NCBI GenBank assembly: GCA_026745465.1
Contig: JACYXH010000022.1
Span: 30,001-94,000 of the forward strand
Reading direction: 5' to 3'
Origin: Lota lota
Lineage: Eukaryota; Chordata; Actinopteri; Gadiformes; Lotidae
DNA length: 64,000 nt
This document shows positions 23,801-34,557 of this stretch, piece after piece; position 1 is the first letter of the stretch; each line of letters begins with the position of its first letter. The position numbers and the translations under genes are program-made. Under the pieces are notes generated by a model that saw only the letters and a list, made by a program, of their open reading frames with translations, did no database searches and was not told the DNA's origin.

Positions 23801-26800
23801 GCCCACATCACAAGAGAAATCTACAAGCCTTCTTTTGTGGTATCCTTTCTGTCCACAAACGTTCCAGCTTCTTCTGGCAGAAATAACTTATTCTCTGCAT
23901 TTATCCCAGTAACAGTGGGCTGCCGCACAGTGTAGCGTCAGGGAATCAACTCCAGTTTTTATCATGCTTGTTTGTTAAGGGAAGGCCAGGAGCTAGTGTT
24001 CTGTGGTTATGTGTTGTGGAAACCAGAGCACTAAGGTTAAGCACAGTGGAAAAACCTCCTGATGGCAATGGTTGGCCTCAGACCTTCTGGCTGTGAGGCA
24101 GCAGTGCTTACCACTGAGCCACCATGTAACCCAACATCACAAAATGCATCAGACAGATGCTTCACAACAGTCTGACCAGTGTGTGTGTGTTTGGTTTATT
24201 TATGCATGAAATGTTTTTCATTCTGTGAAGAATTTACATCAGACTTCCGGGTCCAGATTGTTCCTTAAGACCTGTTCTAGAAACAAAAAATCCCCATCAC
24301 CTTTGGGTACAACACGAAGAGCAAGGACCAATATGGCATCATGATGTACTACAAGAACCGACTCATCAAGGCATATCATCGTGTCGGCTGTCAGCTAAAG
24401 GTGAGTGTGTGCCATAATTTAAAATGTGCCTTTTTATTAGGTCTTATTATTCATACGTTGGTGTTTGTTGTGGTAAATGTTGGTGTATGTGCTCCTAACA
24501 GGCTAACAACAGGCTAGGCATCGGAGTCATTGGTGTGATTGAGTGTAATTTTCTGGAACCGACTCACAACAAACAGGACTTTGACAACACCGACAAGTAC
24601 AGGTAAGGCCTGTACTGTAATGGTGTTCAAATCATGATCTCACAATCATTAACTCGTTTGACAGTTATCATGCTGTGTTTAGGTGGTGGTTAGTTATTTT
24701 CTCAGTACGACTTTTTAATCTGCATTTTGTTATAATGGAAAACATTAGTTTATTTATTTTATTTATTACTTCAAACGTTAGTGCACATTTATAAGTGATT
24801 TTTTTTTTATAAATCATCAGTACATATTGGTATACTTCTTACTGTTACTATTTCAGCATTTGGCAGCCATTTTTCCACAAAGCAACAAGCAGTGAATTCA
24901 GATGTCTTTATGAGGTGGAAGAGGTTAGGATCTGGCTCTAGAGTGCCTACATGTAGACTGTCTTTATTGGGGTTTGAGCCTAGAACCTCTGGTCAACCAC
25001 CCTAACCACTACACTGTCCCTCTTATCAAGACACAAGTCTGACTTTATTTGTTTGTTTTACAGGAACGCTATCAGAAATGTGGCAGGAAAGTTAGGAGAA
25101 TACTGTAAAGAAATTCGGTTCAAGAGAAAGAAGAGCAACCCCAGCGATAACGTGCCCGTTGAGGAAACAGAGTGAGTCCACAATCACAGCGTTTTGAGTA
25201 CTTTAAGTATGGTCATAATAAAGTCCAAGTTACCTGTATGATCTTTAACGGCTACAGCTAGATGTGTCTCATGTTAACTGTTAGAACTTTATTCATTCAC
25301 TGCACCCTCATACTGTGATACTTGTGGTTTTGTCAAGTTGAGCATCCCAACGTTGTCTACTGTCACTGGAGGCTCTTATGAGGACGTGGCTGATAACTGG
25401 AGTGGTTCTGTGTTCCTGTGTTCTACAGAAAACGCCCGGATCAGATCTGGGTCCAGTGTGACGAGTGTCAGCAGTGGCGGAGGCTGCCGGATGGAATTAA
25501 CACGGAGAAACTTCCAGAAGAGTGGTTCTGCTACATGAACCCCGACCCTCAGTTCAGGTCAGGATAGCTAATGGTTCTGGGTTTGATCCCCGATGTGGAC
25601 ACACTGCCAGTAGGCCACTTTACCAAGAGGTCTTTGGGCATCAAGATGCCTTAATGCCAATCTATATGAATTAACTATAAGTCGCTCTGGATAAAAGCAT
25701 CTACTGAAATACTAAATGAGCATAGACATTTTCAGCAACATGTGCCTTCCTTGAAATGAAGGAATAGTTTGAATCCATATGGATCCACCACTACAGTACA
25801 CACAAGCCACCTGTACATTTAGATTGGTAATTAAAAATGTATGTTAAAATATATCTTTATTGTTCCTTAAAAATCCAAGAGGAGTATTAGCATATTGAAT
25901 GATGAATCCAGATTGAAATAATTAGCTCTAGGGGACATAATCATCAGTATAACATTTATATTGTTATACATTCACATCTCATCTCATTCAGGAGCTGTGA
26001 GACGAAGGAAGAGCCAGAGGACTCTGATTCTGAGCAGCCCACAAACCTGAAGACCTATAAAATACAGTAGGCTCCATATTTAGCATTACTTCTTCAGTCA
26101 GCCTGGTAAGCTAACTCGACTTTTACGTTTATTCTCAGTCAAAATCAAAGGTTATTCAGAATTCAGAATACCGTAATTTCCGGACTATTGAGCGCACTTG
26201 AATATAAGCCGCACCCACTGAATGTTTAAAAAACAATTATTTTGAACATAAATAAGCCGCACATGTCTATAAGCCGCAGGTGCCTACCGGTACATTGAAA
26301 CAAATGAACTTTAGACAGGCTTTAACGAAACACGGCTTGTAAAAAAAAAAAAAAGTAGCCTACCAAGAAAGTCATTGGTCACTATCTTCCTCCTCCTGTG
26401 CACTGAAAACACTGAAGTCATCTCCTTCGGTGTCGGAGTTGAATAGCCTCAGAATTGCTTCATCCGATGTTGGATCGTTTTCGCTGTCGCTCTCGTCACT
26501 TTCATCCGGAGGCTAATTCCCCGCTGAGCTCATGCTGCCCTCTTCAACACGCAGCAGTCCAGCCTTTCGAAACCCGTTGATGATAGTGGATTTTTTGACA
26601 ATGCTCCACACTGTCAGGACCCACTGGCAGACTTGACCATAAGTTGCTCTTCGCATGCGGCCCGTTTTAGTGAAGGATTTCTCCCCACTTGTCATCCAAG
26701 CCTCCCACTGAACACGGAACGCCACCTTAAATGCACGATTTAAACTGATGTCGAGCGGCTGCAAATACTTTGTTGTGCCCCCAGGAATCACAGCTGGAAT

Positions 26801-29800
26801 TGAGTGAATGATGGGAAGTTTGAGCGTGCTCGATTTAATCTAAACAGTAAACTAAAAAGTGACATTGTTTCACCTTAACCCGTTCGGCAATTTCATTGGT
26901 CTAATGAAAGCTTCATGCTGCCAAAACAATGAGCACCGTCACAGAATGTGTTTTTTTGCTTTTTGAAATCGGGAGAAATCCATAAATTAGCCGCGTCATT
27001 GTTGAAGCCGCGAGGTTCAAAGTGTGGGATAAAAGTAGCGACTTATAGTTCGGAAATTACGGTAGTACAGGTCACCTGTATGTGGTCTTATGGGGACATC
27101 CAGAAAACTTTTATTTAGTGACCATGGCGTTTCTGACAATTGTATTGTTTATGTAAACAGGGAGACGGAGGACAAAAAGAGACAAGATGAGATGAAAGAA
27201 TTAAATAAGGTAAAGTAAATGTCTTCAAGTATACATCATATTATACTGTATGTACTATTGTTTGTAAAATAAATATGAATTAAAATACTTCTTTATATTT
27301 TGTACCATAATCATAATGATGAATGTTTATTACATACTTATGTCATAAAAGCACTATAGATAGATTGAAAAAAGTTTGTTGAGAAAAGGTGGTAGCCTTT
27401 AATCATAAAGTCTTTTTCTATAATGTGTCCGCTAGTTTCAGGAAGAGAAAAGGCAACAGGAGCTTTCCCGCCAAAACGAGACCCTCAGAAGACAGAAGGA
27501 GGACGCCGAGAGAGCGTTGAGACAAAAGGTGTGTGGTGTGCATGAAGTTGTTTCTAGTTCTGCCTGACATTTACAGAAATACAAATTATAATGAATGTGT
27601 TGAATTACATATTGAGTTATATAACGTGTAAATAATGCTTCTACAATAGTTATGAGTAGGCTAATAAAACTGTCTTTTGATCATGGCAACCAGATATCTA
27701 CCCTGATCACACCACAGACACCAAGAGAGGAAGCCTCTGGTAAAATACAGTCTACAACTCCACAAAGCAAATCCAAAAGACAAAAGCTAGAGATGGAAGA
27801 ATCAAAAGAGGTAAAGAAAATGTCTTCAGATATGAATCATACCGAGTACCGATATGAGTACTTAATAATACCATTAATTAAAAAAAAAAACTCTAGGAAA
27901 GAGGGGGGCGTTATCGCCATGGTTACGGCCCACGACAACTTTGTGATACTCTTTTAGTACCGTCGTTGTGTTTGAGTGTTATAATGAGTAGCGATGTTGT
28001 AAACTAAATGCGCCACACACCGTAGCGTTATACTATATGCGTCCGGGAAGCCTAACCCTCGGACGCAGGTATTAAATAAATCGATGCTCAGACGGAGCTT
28101 CACCGTCCACACACACCGTAGCGGTATACAAAAAGTTTCCGAAAAGCTCAACTTTCTCTCGGACGCCGCAGTCACCGCTGCCCAGGCAGAGCTCCACACG
28201 GCCACAATCCGTGCCGGTTTTCTCTAAATTGGGGACTTATTTCAGTAACAGTGATACAATGGAATAGATTACTGTGTTTACGATCATTTTGGACAAATTA
28301 CCACGATAAAAAAAAAGGAAAAATGTTTTGGGTTCACTGGCTCTTCAACGTTACGTCACGTTGCGTAATGTGGTATCGGGCGGTTGTATCTGAGAAGTTT
28401 TACGAGTACATGAGCACAGTATCGGGCCGAGTCAGAGTACTGGTATCGGTATCGGTGCATCCCTGCTTCAAAATGCTTAATTTAATTTTGTACCATTATC
28501 ATAATAATAATAATGGCAAATGTTTATTACATACAAATTTCATAAAAGCAGAATATTCAAAAGACAGAAGGAGGACGCCGAGAGAGCGTTGAGACAAAAG
28601 GTGTGTGGTGTGCATGAAGTTGTTTCTAGTTCTGCCTGACATTTACAGAAATACAAATTATAATGAATGTGTTGAATTACATATTGAGTTATATAACGTG
28701 TAAATAATGCTTCTACAATAGTTATGAGTAGGCTAATAAAACTGTATTTTGATCATGGCAACCAGACCTCTACCCTGAACACACCACAGATACCAAGAGA
28801 GGACGCCTCTGGTAAAATACAGTCTACAACTCCACAAAGCAAATCCAAAAGACAAAAGCTAGCGATGGAAGAATCAAAAGAGGTAAAGAAAATGTCTTCA
28901 GATATGAATCATATTATACTGTACAATAAATTATACATGAAATATGGATACATGCTTCAAATGCTTAATTTTATTTTGTACCATTATAATAATAATGACA
29001 AATGTTTATTACATACAAATGTCATAAAAGCGCAACATGCAGATAATATCCTTGTGCCCCAGTATAGATGAAGCTAGAGAAGTAGCTAGACCTTAACTTG
29101 CACTGGCTTTCCAACATGAGAAATGGTTCATAATGTAATAATACAGTTTCAGACAGCGAAATGGCAACAGGACCTTTCCCTCCAACTGGAGACCATCAAT
29201 AAACGGCAGGACGACTTCGAGAGAGCGCTGAGTCAAATGGTGCGTGGTGTGCATGAAGTAGTTTCTAGTACTGACACTAACATGAAATATTAATTAAAAT
29301 GCTTAATTATTACTTTTTCTATTATAATAATAATGAGGCATTATTACATACTTATGTCATAAAGACAGTAAATGTATATTGAAATAAGGTCTTTGAGAAA
29401 AGTATTTTATCATCATGTCCTTTTTATCATGTCCGCTGTTCTCAGGCAGAGAAAAGGAAACAGGATCTTTACCACCAACTAGAGACCATCAATAAACAGC
29501 AGGAGTACCTCAAGAGAGCGCTGAGTCAAACGGTGTGTGGTGTGCATGAAGTCGTTTTTTATTCAACCTGACATTTACAGGAATATATGTTTATTTATTT
29601 ATTACAAATTAAAATTTACAATACACTAGAATAATAATAATCATGTATTGAATTACTTATTGAATTATATTACGTGTGAATAGTGCTGCTAAGAGTACTA
29701 AAACCATCTTTTGATCATGACAACCAGACCTCCACCCCGAACACACCACAGACACCAAGAGAGGGAACCTCTGGTAAAATGTGTTTTTGTATTATCTGGG

Positions 29801-31146
29801 TGGTAAATACTAGAGCCCGACCGATACTGCAGTTTACGGGCCGCTGTCGATACAGATATTAGTAAAAAAAAAATACCAGAATCTATATAGTGGCCGATAT
29901 TCCCCCCAAAAATGTATATATATATTGCGGTACCCTGGGGGTGGAGCAGCTCCTTGGGATTTGCTGCTCATCCTCCAGCAATGCTTCGGTCCACAGCAAC
30001 ATCCCATTAAAACCATGAGCAAAAGGAACCAATCACACAGAACATGATGGAAAACTGTTAGTGTTGAGAGTGTTTACGTGGATGTGCTCAGGAAAAGCAT
30101 TTAGAGGTTCAACCACAGTAGCGGATTTATAAAGAGGTAATTACATTTATAAATTGACACTATTTGTGTCTAAAGTTTTCATATCGATGCATAACGGCAA
30201 ACATATACGCCGATACCGATATACTGTGATAGGCCAATATCGGCTAACTGATATATCGGTTCGGCTCTAGTAAGTACTTTATTTTACTTCATCTGTTCTC
30301 TTCCCATTCTGTTGTACTTTGTTTTGTTTGTGAGTTAAAGTTGGTACAAACTTGAATATAATATTTCTCTAGCACACAGTATGTCCTCCAGTCATCTGGT
30401 AATAACGAATGTATTCTCTTGGTCAAAAATCCCCTCAAGGTATGACTCCCTTTTACCCCCCAGTGACTCCACAAAGCGAACCAAGCGGGAGAAGATCTAT
30501 GTCACCACCGATTAGTTTCCCTGTGGAGCCGAGCGGGGGAAAAGAGGCGTTACTGGAGGGCAATCCCAATATCCCTCAACAAAACCAGGAACAGGTGAAG
30601 CAAATTGAAGACTTGACGTGTAGATTGGACCAGCAACGAGCTGAAGAATCTGCACTTAAAGGTATGCTAGTTTGATTTAGTACTTTTCTTAAGCTTTTCA
30701 GTGCCCCGTTTAATCCTGAGTTTCTCTGTGTACCTGGCAATAAAATACTTGAACCTGAGGTGAGGGAAATAATTGTGTTGCAATGAAATGTGTCTTTTGT
30801 ATAAATGTTTGTTGAAAAATGATGGTAAGAAGAAGGCCTGTGAAGCCCTTTGAGACCACAACCGTGATGGACTTTTATACAAATAAAATCAACACGACTT
30901 GTGAGTTGTTAGAACATCAAACACCATGTCTTTCCCCATTAGGTGAAGCAGTTGGAGGAGGAGAAGGCCAGCATTTCTGCCGAGAACAAACAGTTCAGGT
31001 TAAAGTCGGAGGGGGAGCAGACCCTCTCAAAAATACATTATACCACCCAGACCACCTCCTTGGAGCCCCAAGATCATGGAGGGGTCGGAAGAATCAGGAG
31101 GAGAAGCATTGATGGCTTACTATATGATTTCAGCACAAACAAATAG
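17877..31146 (+). CDS. morc3: MORC3-like ATPase B1, long form with CW zinc finger
   Basis: Exons: 17877-17918, 20490-20562, 20840-20972, 21093-21319, 21748-21898, 23123-23270, 23711-23839, 24281-24400, 24502-24602, 25064-25171, 25429-25557 (CW), 25992-26066, 27161-27209, 27442-27528, 27694-27810, 28766-28882, 29153-29239, 29446-29532, 29728-29773, 30464-30594, 30943-31146; 2361 nt, about 786 codons. It has the same GHKL and S5 motifs as A1. CW residues [16 protein letters not shown] and [14 protein letters not shown] fall near residues 411-455, and the fourth Cys opens the next exon ([10 protein letters not shown]). In human MORC3 this module binds H3K4me3 and controls the ATPase. The tail has three 87-nt coiled-coil exons and two related 117-nt exons. 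The donor at 30594 was chosen over 30661 because it keeps phase. The normal MORC3 C-terminus is lost, and the frame ends [10 protein letters not shown]. Confidence 0.82.
18202..19236. mobile_element. B1-specific insertion with hAT-like end
   Basis: After GTCCGTGTCAA the sequence leaves the A1 alignment and rejoins it near GTGATCATGTGTAAG at 19245. It opens CAGGGCCGGCACTAGCC and then GTGCCCTAGGCGAG. A related end is at 45070-45115 after A2. This looks like a non-autonomous DNA transposon that carries the 51-bp minisatellite. The right end was not found. Confidence 0.45.
18709..19021. repeat. 51-bp minisatellite, about 6 copies
   Basis: Near-perfect 51-bp units beginning GCTGTGTTTCACTGG. As 51 is 17 codons, both strands stay open for over 110 codons with 17-residue periods. 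It lies in B1 intron 1 and shows no start or splice context of its own. Confidence 0.95.
19794..20015 (-). mobile_element. L2-like LINE fragment in B1 intron 1
   Basis: Same piece and orientation as 7566-7800 ([20 protein letters not shown] on the - strand), so the insertion is older than the A/B split of these copies. Confidence 0.7.
21320..21747 (+). other. Putative U12-type AT-AC intron 4 of B1
   Basis: Donor ATATCCTTTT at 21320, branch site TTCCTTGAC at 21727-21735, AC end at 21747. Here the two bases before the donor are AT, so the false GT seen in A1 and A3 is absent. The AT-AC reading is the only one that treats all copies alike. Confidence 0.8.
22531..22835. repeat. 31-bp minisatellite, about 10 copies
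   Basis: Units GTGCTCTACAGTGGTAGA plus GCCATTCTATATA in B1 intron 5. The unit holds TGGTAGAGC, which resembles a tRNA A box. The array runs into a tRNA-like 3' part at 22824-22878. Confidence 0.95.
22824..22878 (+). other. tRNA-like or SINE-like remnant
   Basis: Contains GGTAGAGCACACGG, then the B-box-like GGTTCGAATCC and CGCTACCA. The arms do not pair well enough for a working tRNA, and it sits at the end of a minisatellite. A tRNA-derived SINE head is likely. Confidence 0.4.
25429..25557 (+). CDS. morc3: CW zinc-finger exon of B1, unique in the window
   Basis: This is part of the B1 gene, listed separately because it is the key difference between paralogues. It reads [17 protein letters not shown] through NPDPQFR with the zinc-binding CxxC pair, the aromatic cage Trp residues and the WFC cysteine. 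No homologous exon exists in A1, A2 or A3, where the matching intron jumps from TTTTGTCAAGTG straight to the sequence before the following acidic exon. Confidence 0.95.
26171..27062 (-). mobile_element. Degenerate pogo/Tigger-like DNA transposon
   Basis: Terminal inverted repeats CCGTAATTTCCGGACTAT and its complement near ATAGTTCGGAAATTACGG are flanked by TA duplications (26169-26170 and 27063-27064). The - strand frame at 26513-26791 has [16 protein letters not shown] and [10 protein letters not shown], typical of the C-terminal part of pogo-type transposases in fish. At 892 bp it is internally deleted. A1, A2 and A3 carry the empty site AGAATAGTACAGG. Confidence 0.85.
27839..28465. mobile_element. 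hAT-like non-autonomous transposon in B1
   Basis: Interrupts the B1 tail repeat. The right end reads GGTATCGGTGCATCCCTG and the left end ACCGAGTACCGATATGAGTA, related as shortened inverted repeats. The inside is GC-richer than its surroundings, with no transposase recognised. Confidence 0.6.
28554..28602 (+). pseudogene. Truncated copy of the B1 87-nt coiled-coil exon
   Basis: Repeats the end of exon 27442-27528 ([13 protein letters not shown]) exactly, with its donor. Its 5' half is missing and the nearest acceptor (AAAAGCAG) gives the wrong phase. It belongs to the local duplication that also copied the 117-nt exon. Confidence 0.7.
29810..30270. mobile_element. MITE-like transposon in B1 intron
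   Basis: Inverted ends CTAGAGCCCGACCGATA and TATCGGTTCGGCTCTAG. Flanks TAAATA and TAAGTA are an imperfect target duplication. The A copies have the uninterrupted intron (GGTAAATACTTTATATT). No coding capacity was recognised. Confidence 0.75.
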
Positions 31147-34100
31147 ACGTAGAAAAAAATCAATCAATACATACTTGTTTTGTTACATTTCCCGGTTATA
31201 TTTATCTAAATGGTGATATTACTATTGGTTTTTTCCAGGTATAACACAGTATTTTAGATTCAGTATATAACATTTCAAAAGCAGTGATAAGGGATTCAAC
31301 CAATCTCTTCATTCCTCCTTTCCTGCGTTGTCGTTTTGTCTGACTGACTGACTGACTGACTGACTGACTGACTGACTGACTGACTGACATTGGAACAGGT
31401 CCTTAGTAACAATGGTCCTACTTCACATTGGCCCATGTTGGTTACTACAATTATGGATGCACAGAAAATGAAAAGCTAGGCCTTACAGACCACAGAACGT
31501 ACACGTTATATTCAACACATGCTTGTTTGTTGTATTTAACTGTAAATATTGTTTTATATTATATACAGAGAATTTTGTGGGAACTTTTGTTGGAAGTAAA
31601 TATATGAGCAAGGTTTTTACTTGTATATGTAAAGTTTGTGTGTTGGATCTTTAATGTGTTCTGAAGCTTAGCATACCTCATTCCCAACTGCCCTCCCTGA
31701 TCACTGTTCCTTTATCGGACAAGGCAGACAACCATAGTCTGAACGATGCATTAGAGAGAGGAGGGCTTTGGCTTTTCATAAGGTGTGAACATGTTTGTTC
31801 TTTCTTTCACTGCGCATTTACAATCATGTCACAAAAATTGAGAACCCTCAATCTTTGTGGGGTTCTCAAGACCTGTTGGTCTGAGGGGAATCTGTGTTGG
31901 GCTGTGAGACAAAAGAAGGGCCATTTGGGGCTGGAGACCGAGGTCTGGCAGGGAGCAGGATGAGAACAGGATGAAGGTGAATACACATAAATGAACCAAT
32001 AAACTCCTGAAGAGTAGTGGAGGGATAGAGGCTGATGTTTGACAGGGAGGGGGATTAATAACAGGATGAAGACTAAACACATTTATCAACAAAACGTGGG
32101 GGTCAGAGACAGGGCTCTGGGAGGGAGGGGGATAAAAACACAAAGGTGTAACCATATCTAACTGTTAAGCAATTAATACAATCCTCAACAGAAGCCTATA
32201 GTCTGCATCCCTTCTAGGTGCACTGTGTAGGATTCTGTGGCATCTAAAGGAACGGGCTTCACTGATGGACAATTATATTCGTACGATAGTTTAAATTAGT
32301 GTATAATCTCATGAAAATAAGAATTGTGGTTTTGTTATCTTCAAATTAACCCTATAAATCTGCATTGCGAGCGGGTCGTCTTCCACGGAGCCCGCCATGA
32401 TGCACCGCCATGTTTCTACAGTAGCCCAGAAAGGACAGAAGGCTCTAGAGAAGACGTGTTTTAGATTGTAAAGATACTATCTTACTTATAAGCTATTACC
32501 CATAGTTAACAGACTAAATACCGAATTAAAATTATAAATCTATCAAGGAATATCATCACTTGACACTTTGCTACTAGATGCTGTCATTGACTATGACATA
32601 ATTTGGAACAGTACAGGCCACCGTAGCTTCGTCCAAATTGTTTGGAAAGGTTAGGAGAGGGATTCAGTTGGTTGCAATCTGAAACCTCACCGCTAGATGC
32701 CACTAAATCCTAACCACTGCACCTTCAAAATGTTCTTCTCCTGTAGGGCATAGATTATGTATGATCCATCAGTCAAATGTTTATTTTTGGGTCTGAGCTG
32801 TATGAATAAACAAAATGAATTGCAGTACTTATCATCAGCTATTGTAATGTATATTTATTTATGCAACAGCATAGCCTAAATGTTTAGACTAATAAGAGAC
32901 ATTTTAAAGTGGCAATGTGTAATATTTTAACCTGCTCGTAGCTTACGATAACCTGGACATATCAGTATTCAATGCTGATCGATAGTGATTTCAATAATGT
33001 TAGCAATAAAATCACATCCTTTAACATGTACATGCTTCAAATGAAAAATTCAGAAGTAAAACGGATAGAAAAAGAAACATAGCCAGACATAACAAAAGGA
33101 CATAAAGCATCAGAGACAATCAGGCATCACTGAATAGATTTGAGATGAAAGTTTATAGTATATCATTTGGTCTTATGAGAGGGTGGTGAGGAGCAGTATG
33201 TAGAAAAAGCCTACAAAAGAAAGGGCAAGGAAAAGGTCCCATAAGGTATTGTTATTGATTACCAATCATATCTAGATAGTCTGCTGTGCACCTACTGTAC
33301 AACACTGACTTTACTTGTACTTTGTAGTCAACGTTAGTTCAATTGATATGGAGTTGAGATGGAGGACATTTTTAACATTTCTCTGAGTCTCACCATCCAC
33401 AACCCCAGTATATGCCTCGAGTTTGGCTGGAGCTGTAATGACTGGCGCACTAAGACGCTGGCACACTCCACTCATGACGTTAATTTTAGCATCGGGCGAC
33501 GATTAAGAACCATTTACATTCTGATTTCCATTTGAGAGATACTTTGATTTAATGTAAATAAGAGCCAATAGCTTTCCTGTCATCGCTGAGAGGTCCCTCA
33601 TCCATTTTATTTTGCCATCAACATCTGAACTACAATTTACAGCAACAATTATGTCTAAGATATGCTTGCATTTATTACAATGAAAACATATTCAACTTTC
33701 TAATTTCAATAGGTCTAAAATATTCCAAGATTGAATTTCTCTCAGACCATGTGACCCACTGAGGTCAAACCAGCTTTAATCTATTTTTATGGTGTAACCC
33801 CTTTCATTTACAACTTTTCATCATTCCATATTTCCCTTTGAAAATGTACATTCTGAATATAGACCTCTGGGGGTCATATAAGAGCTCCTAGGAAATATGG
33901 AAAGATGAAAAGTTGTAAATTGTATAGGACACATCATAGAAGAGATTAAAGTTAGTTTGATCCCTCTTGGTTACATGGTCCGACAGTTTTTATTTACACA
34001 AGTCACACTGAAAGAAATGGGAGAAAGGTTCACTTTTAAGCTGTTTAAGTGGAAATGTGTAAGATATGCGCCTCTATCGGTTGCTTACATTTACTCAGCA

Positions 34101-34557
34101 GAATAAAAAACAACAACATTGCAACTGCTGTTGGTCTTAACTGGCCTCCCACTTGCTGTTGGTCTAAACATGGCCCCTCCCACTTGCTGTTGGTCTTAAC
34201 ATGGCCCCTCCCCCTTGCTGTGGTTGTCAGCAGTCACTCAGTAACAACCAGCAGCCAAAGCCAACACTGGCCCTTCACTATACACATCCCATCACAAGTG
34301 GGAGTGTCCACCCAGATGCTGGATAGATCAGCCTACCAGCCTACCCAGTGGACTGTAGCATCTTAGCTGATCCATCCATCCTACATCGAGGTGGACACGC
34401 CCACTTGTGATGTCACAAAGTCACGGGGCGGGGCAGATTTAGAAAGGGTTTATAATGGCCAATCAGACTCACACCTGGTGGGGAAATAGGAATCCTTTAA
34501 GTTGTGATTGAGCAGGAAACTGTCAGGCTGTTCCACACTCAGTTAGTTTCAGAGAGC
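31147..34557. other. B1 3' flank, B1-A2 spacer and A2 promoter
   Basis: Holds a (TGAC)n tract at 31339-31389 that directly precedes a remnant of the usual MORC3 last exon (TTGGAACAGGTCC at 31391). Positions 31659-33460 match 51374-53480 and 33900-34557 match about 53840-54220. A dispersed repeat (CACCGCCATGTTTCTACAGT) is at 32395-32460, also at 50335 and 52095. The A2 start at 34558 is preceded by AGTTTCAGAGAGC, which keeps only half of the ISRE-like motif. No gene is recognised. Confidence 0.55.
34128..34225. repeat. 31-bp tandem repeat upstream of A2
   Basis: About four imperfect units of TGCTGTTGGTCTTAACATGG plus CCCCTCCC. Related to 7127-7206. A shorter form is at 53848-53880 before A3. 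Confidence 0.8.

Noticed and set aside
30595-30661. Extending the B1 exon to the donor at 30661
   Set aside because: It leaves phase 1 and breaks the VKQLEEEK frame of the next exon; the donor at 30594 keeps it. Still the least certain B1 junction, since the extension reads as good coiled coil.
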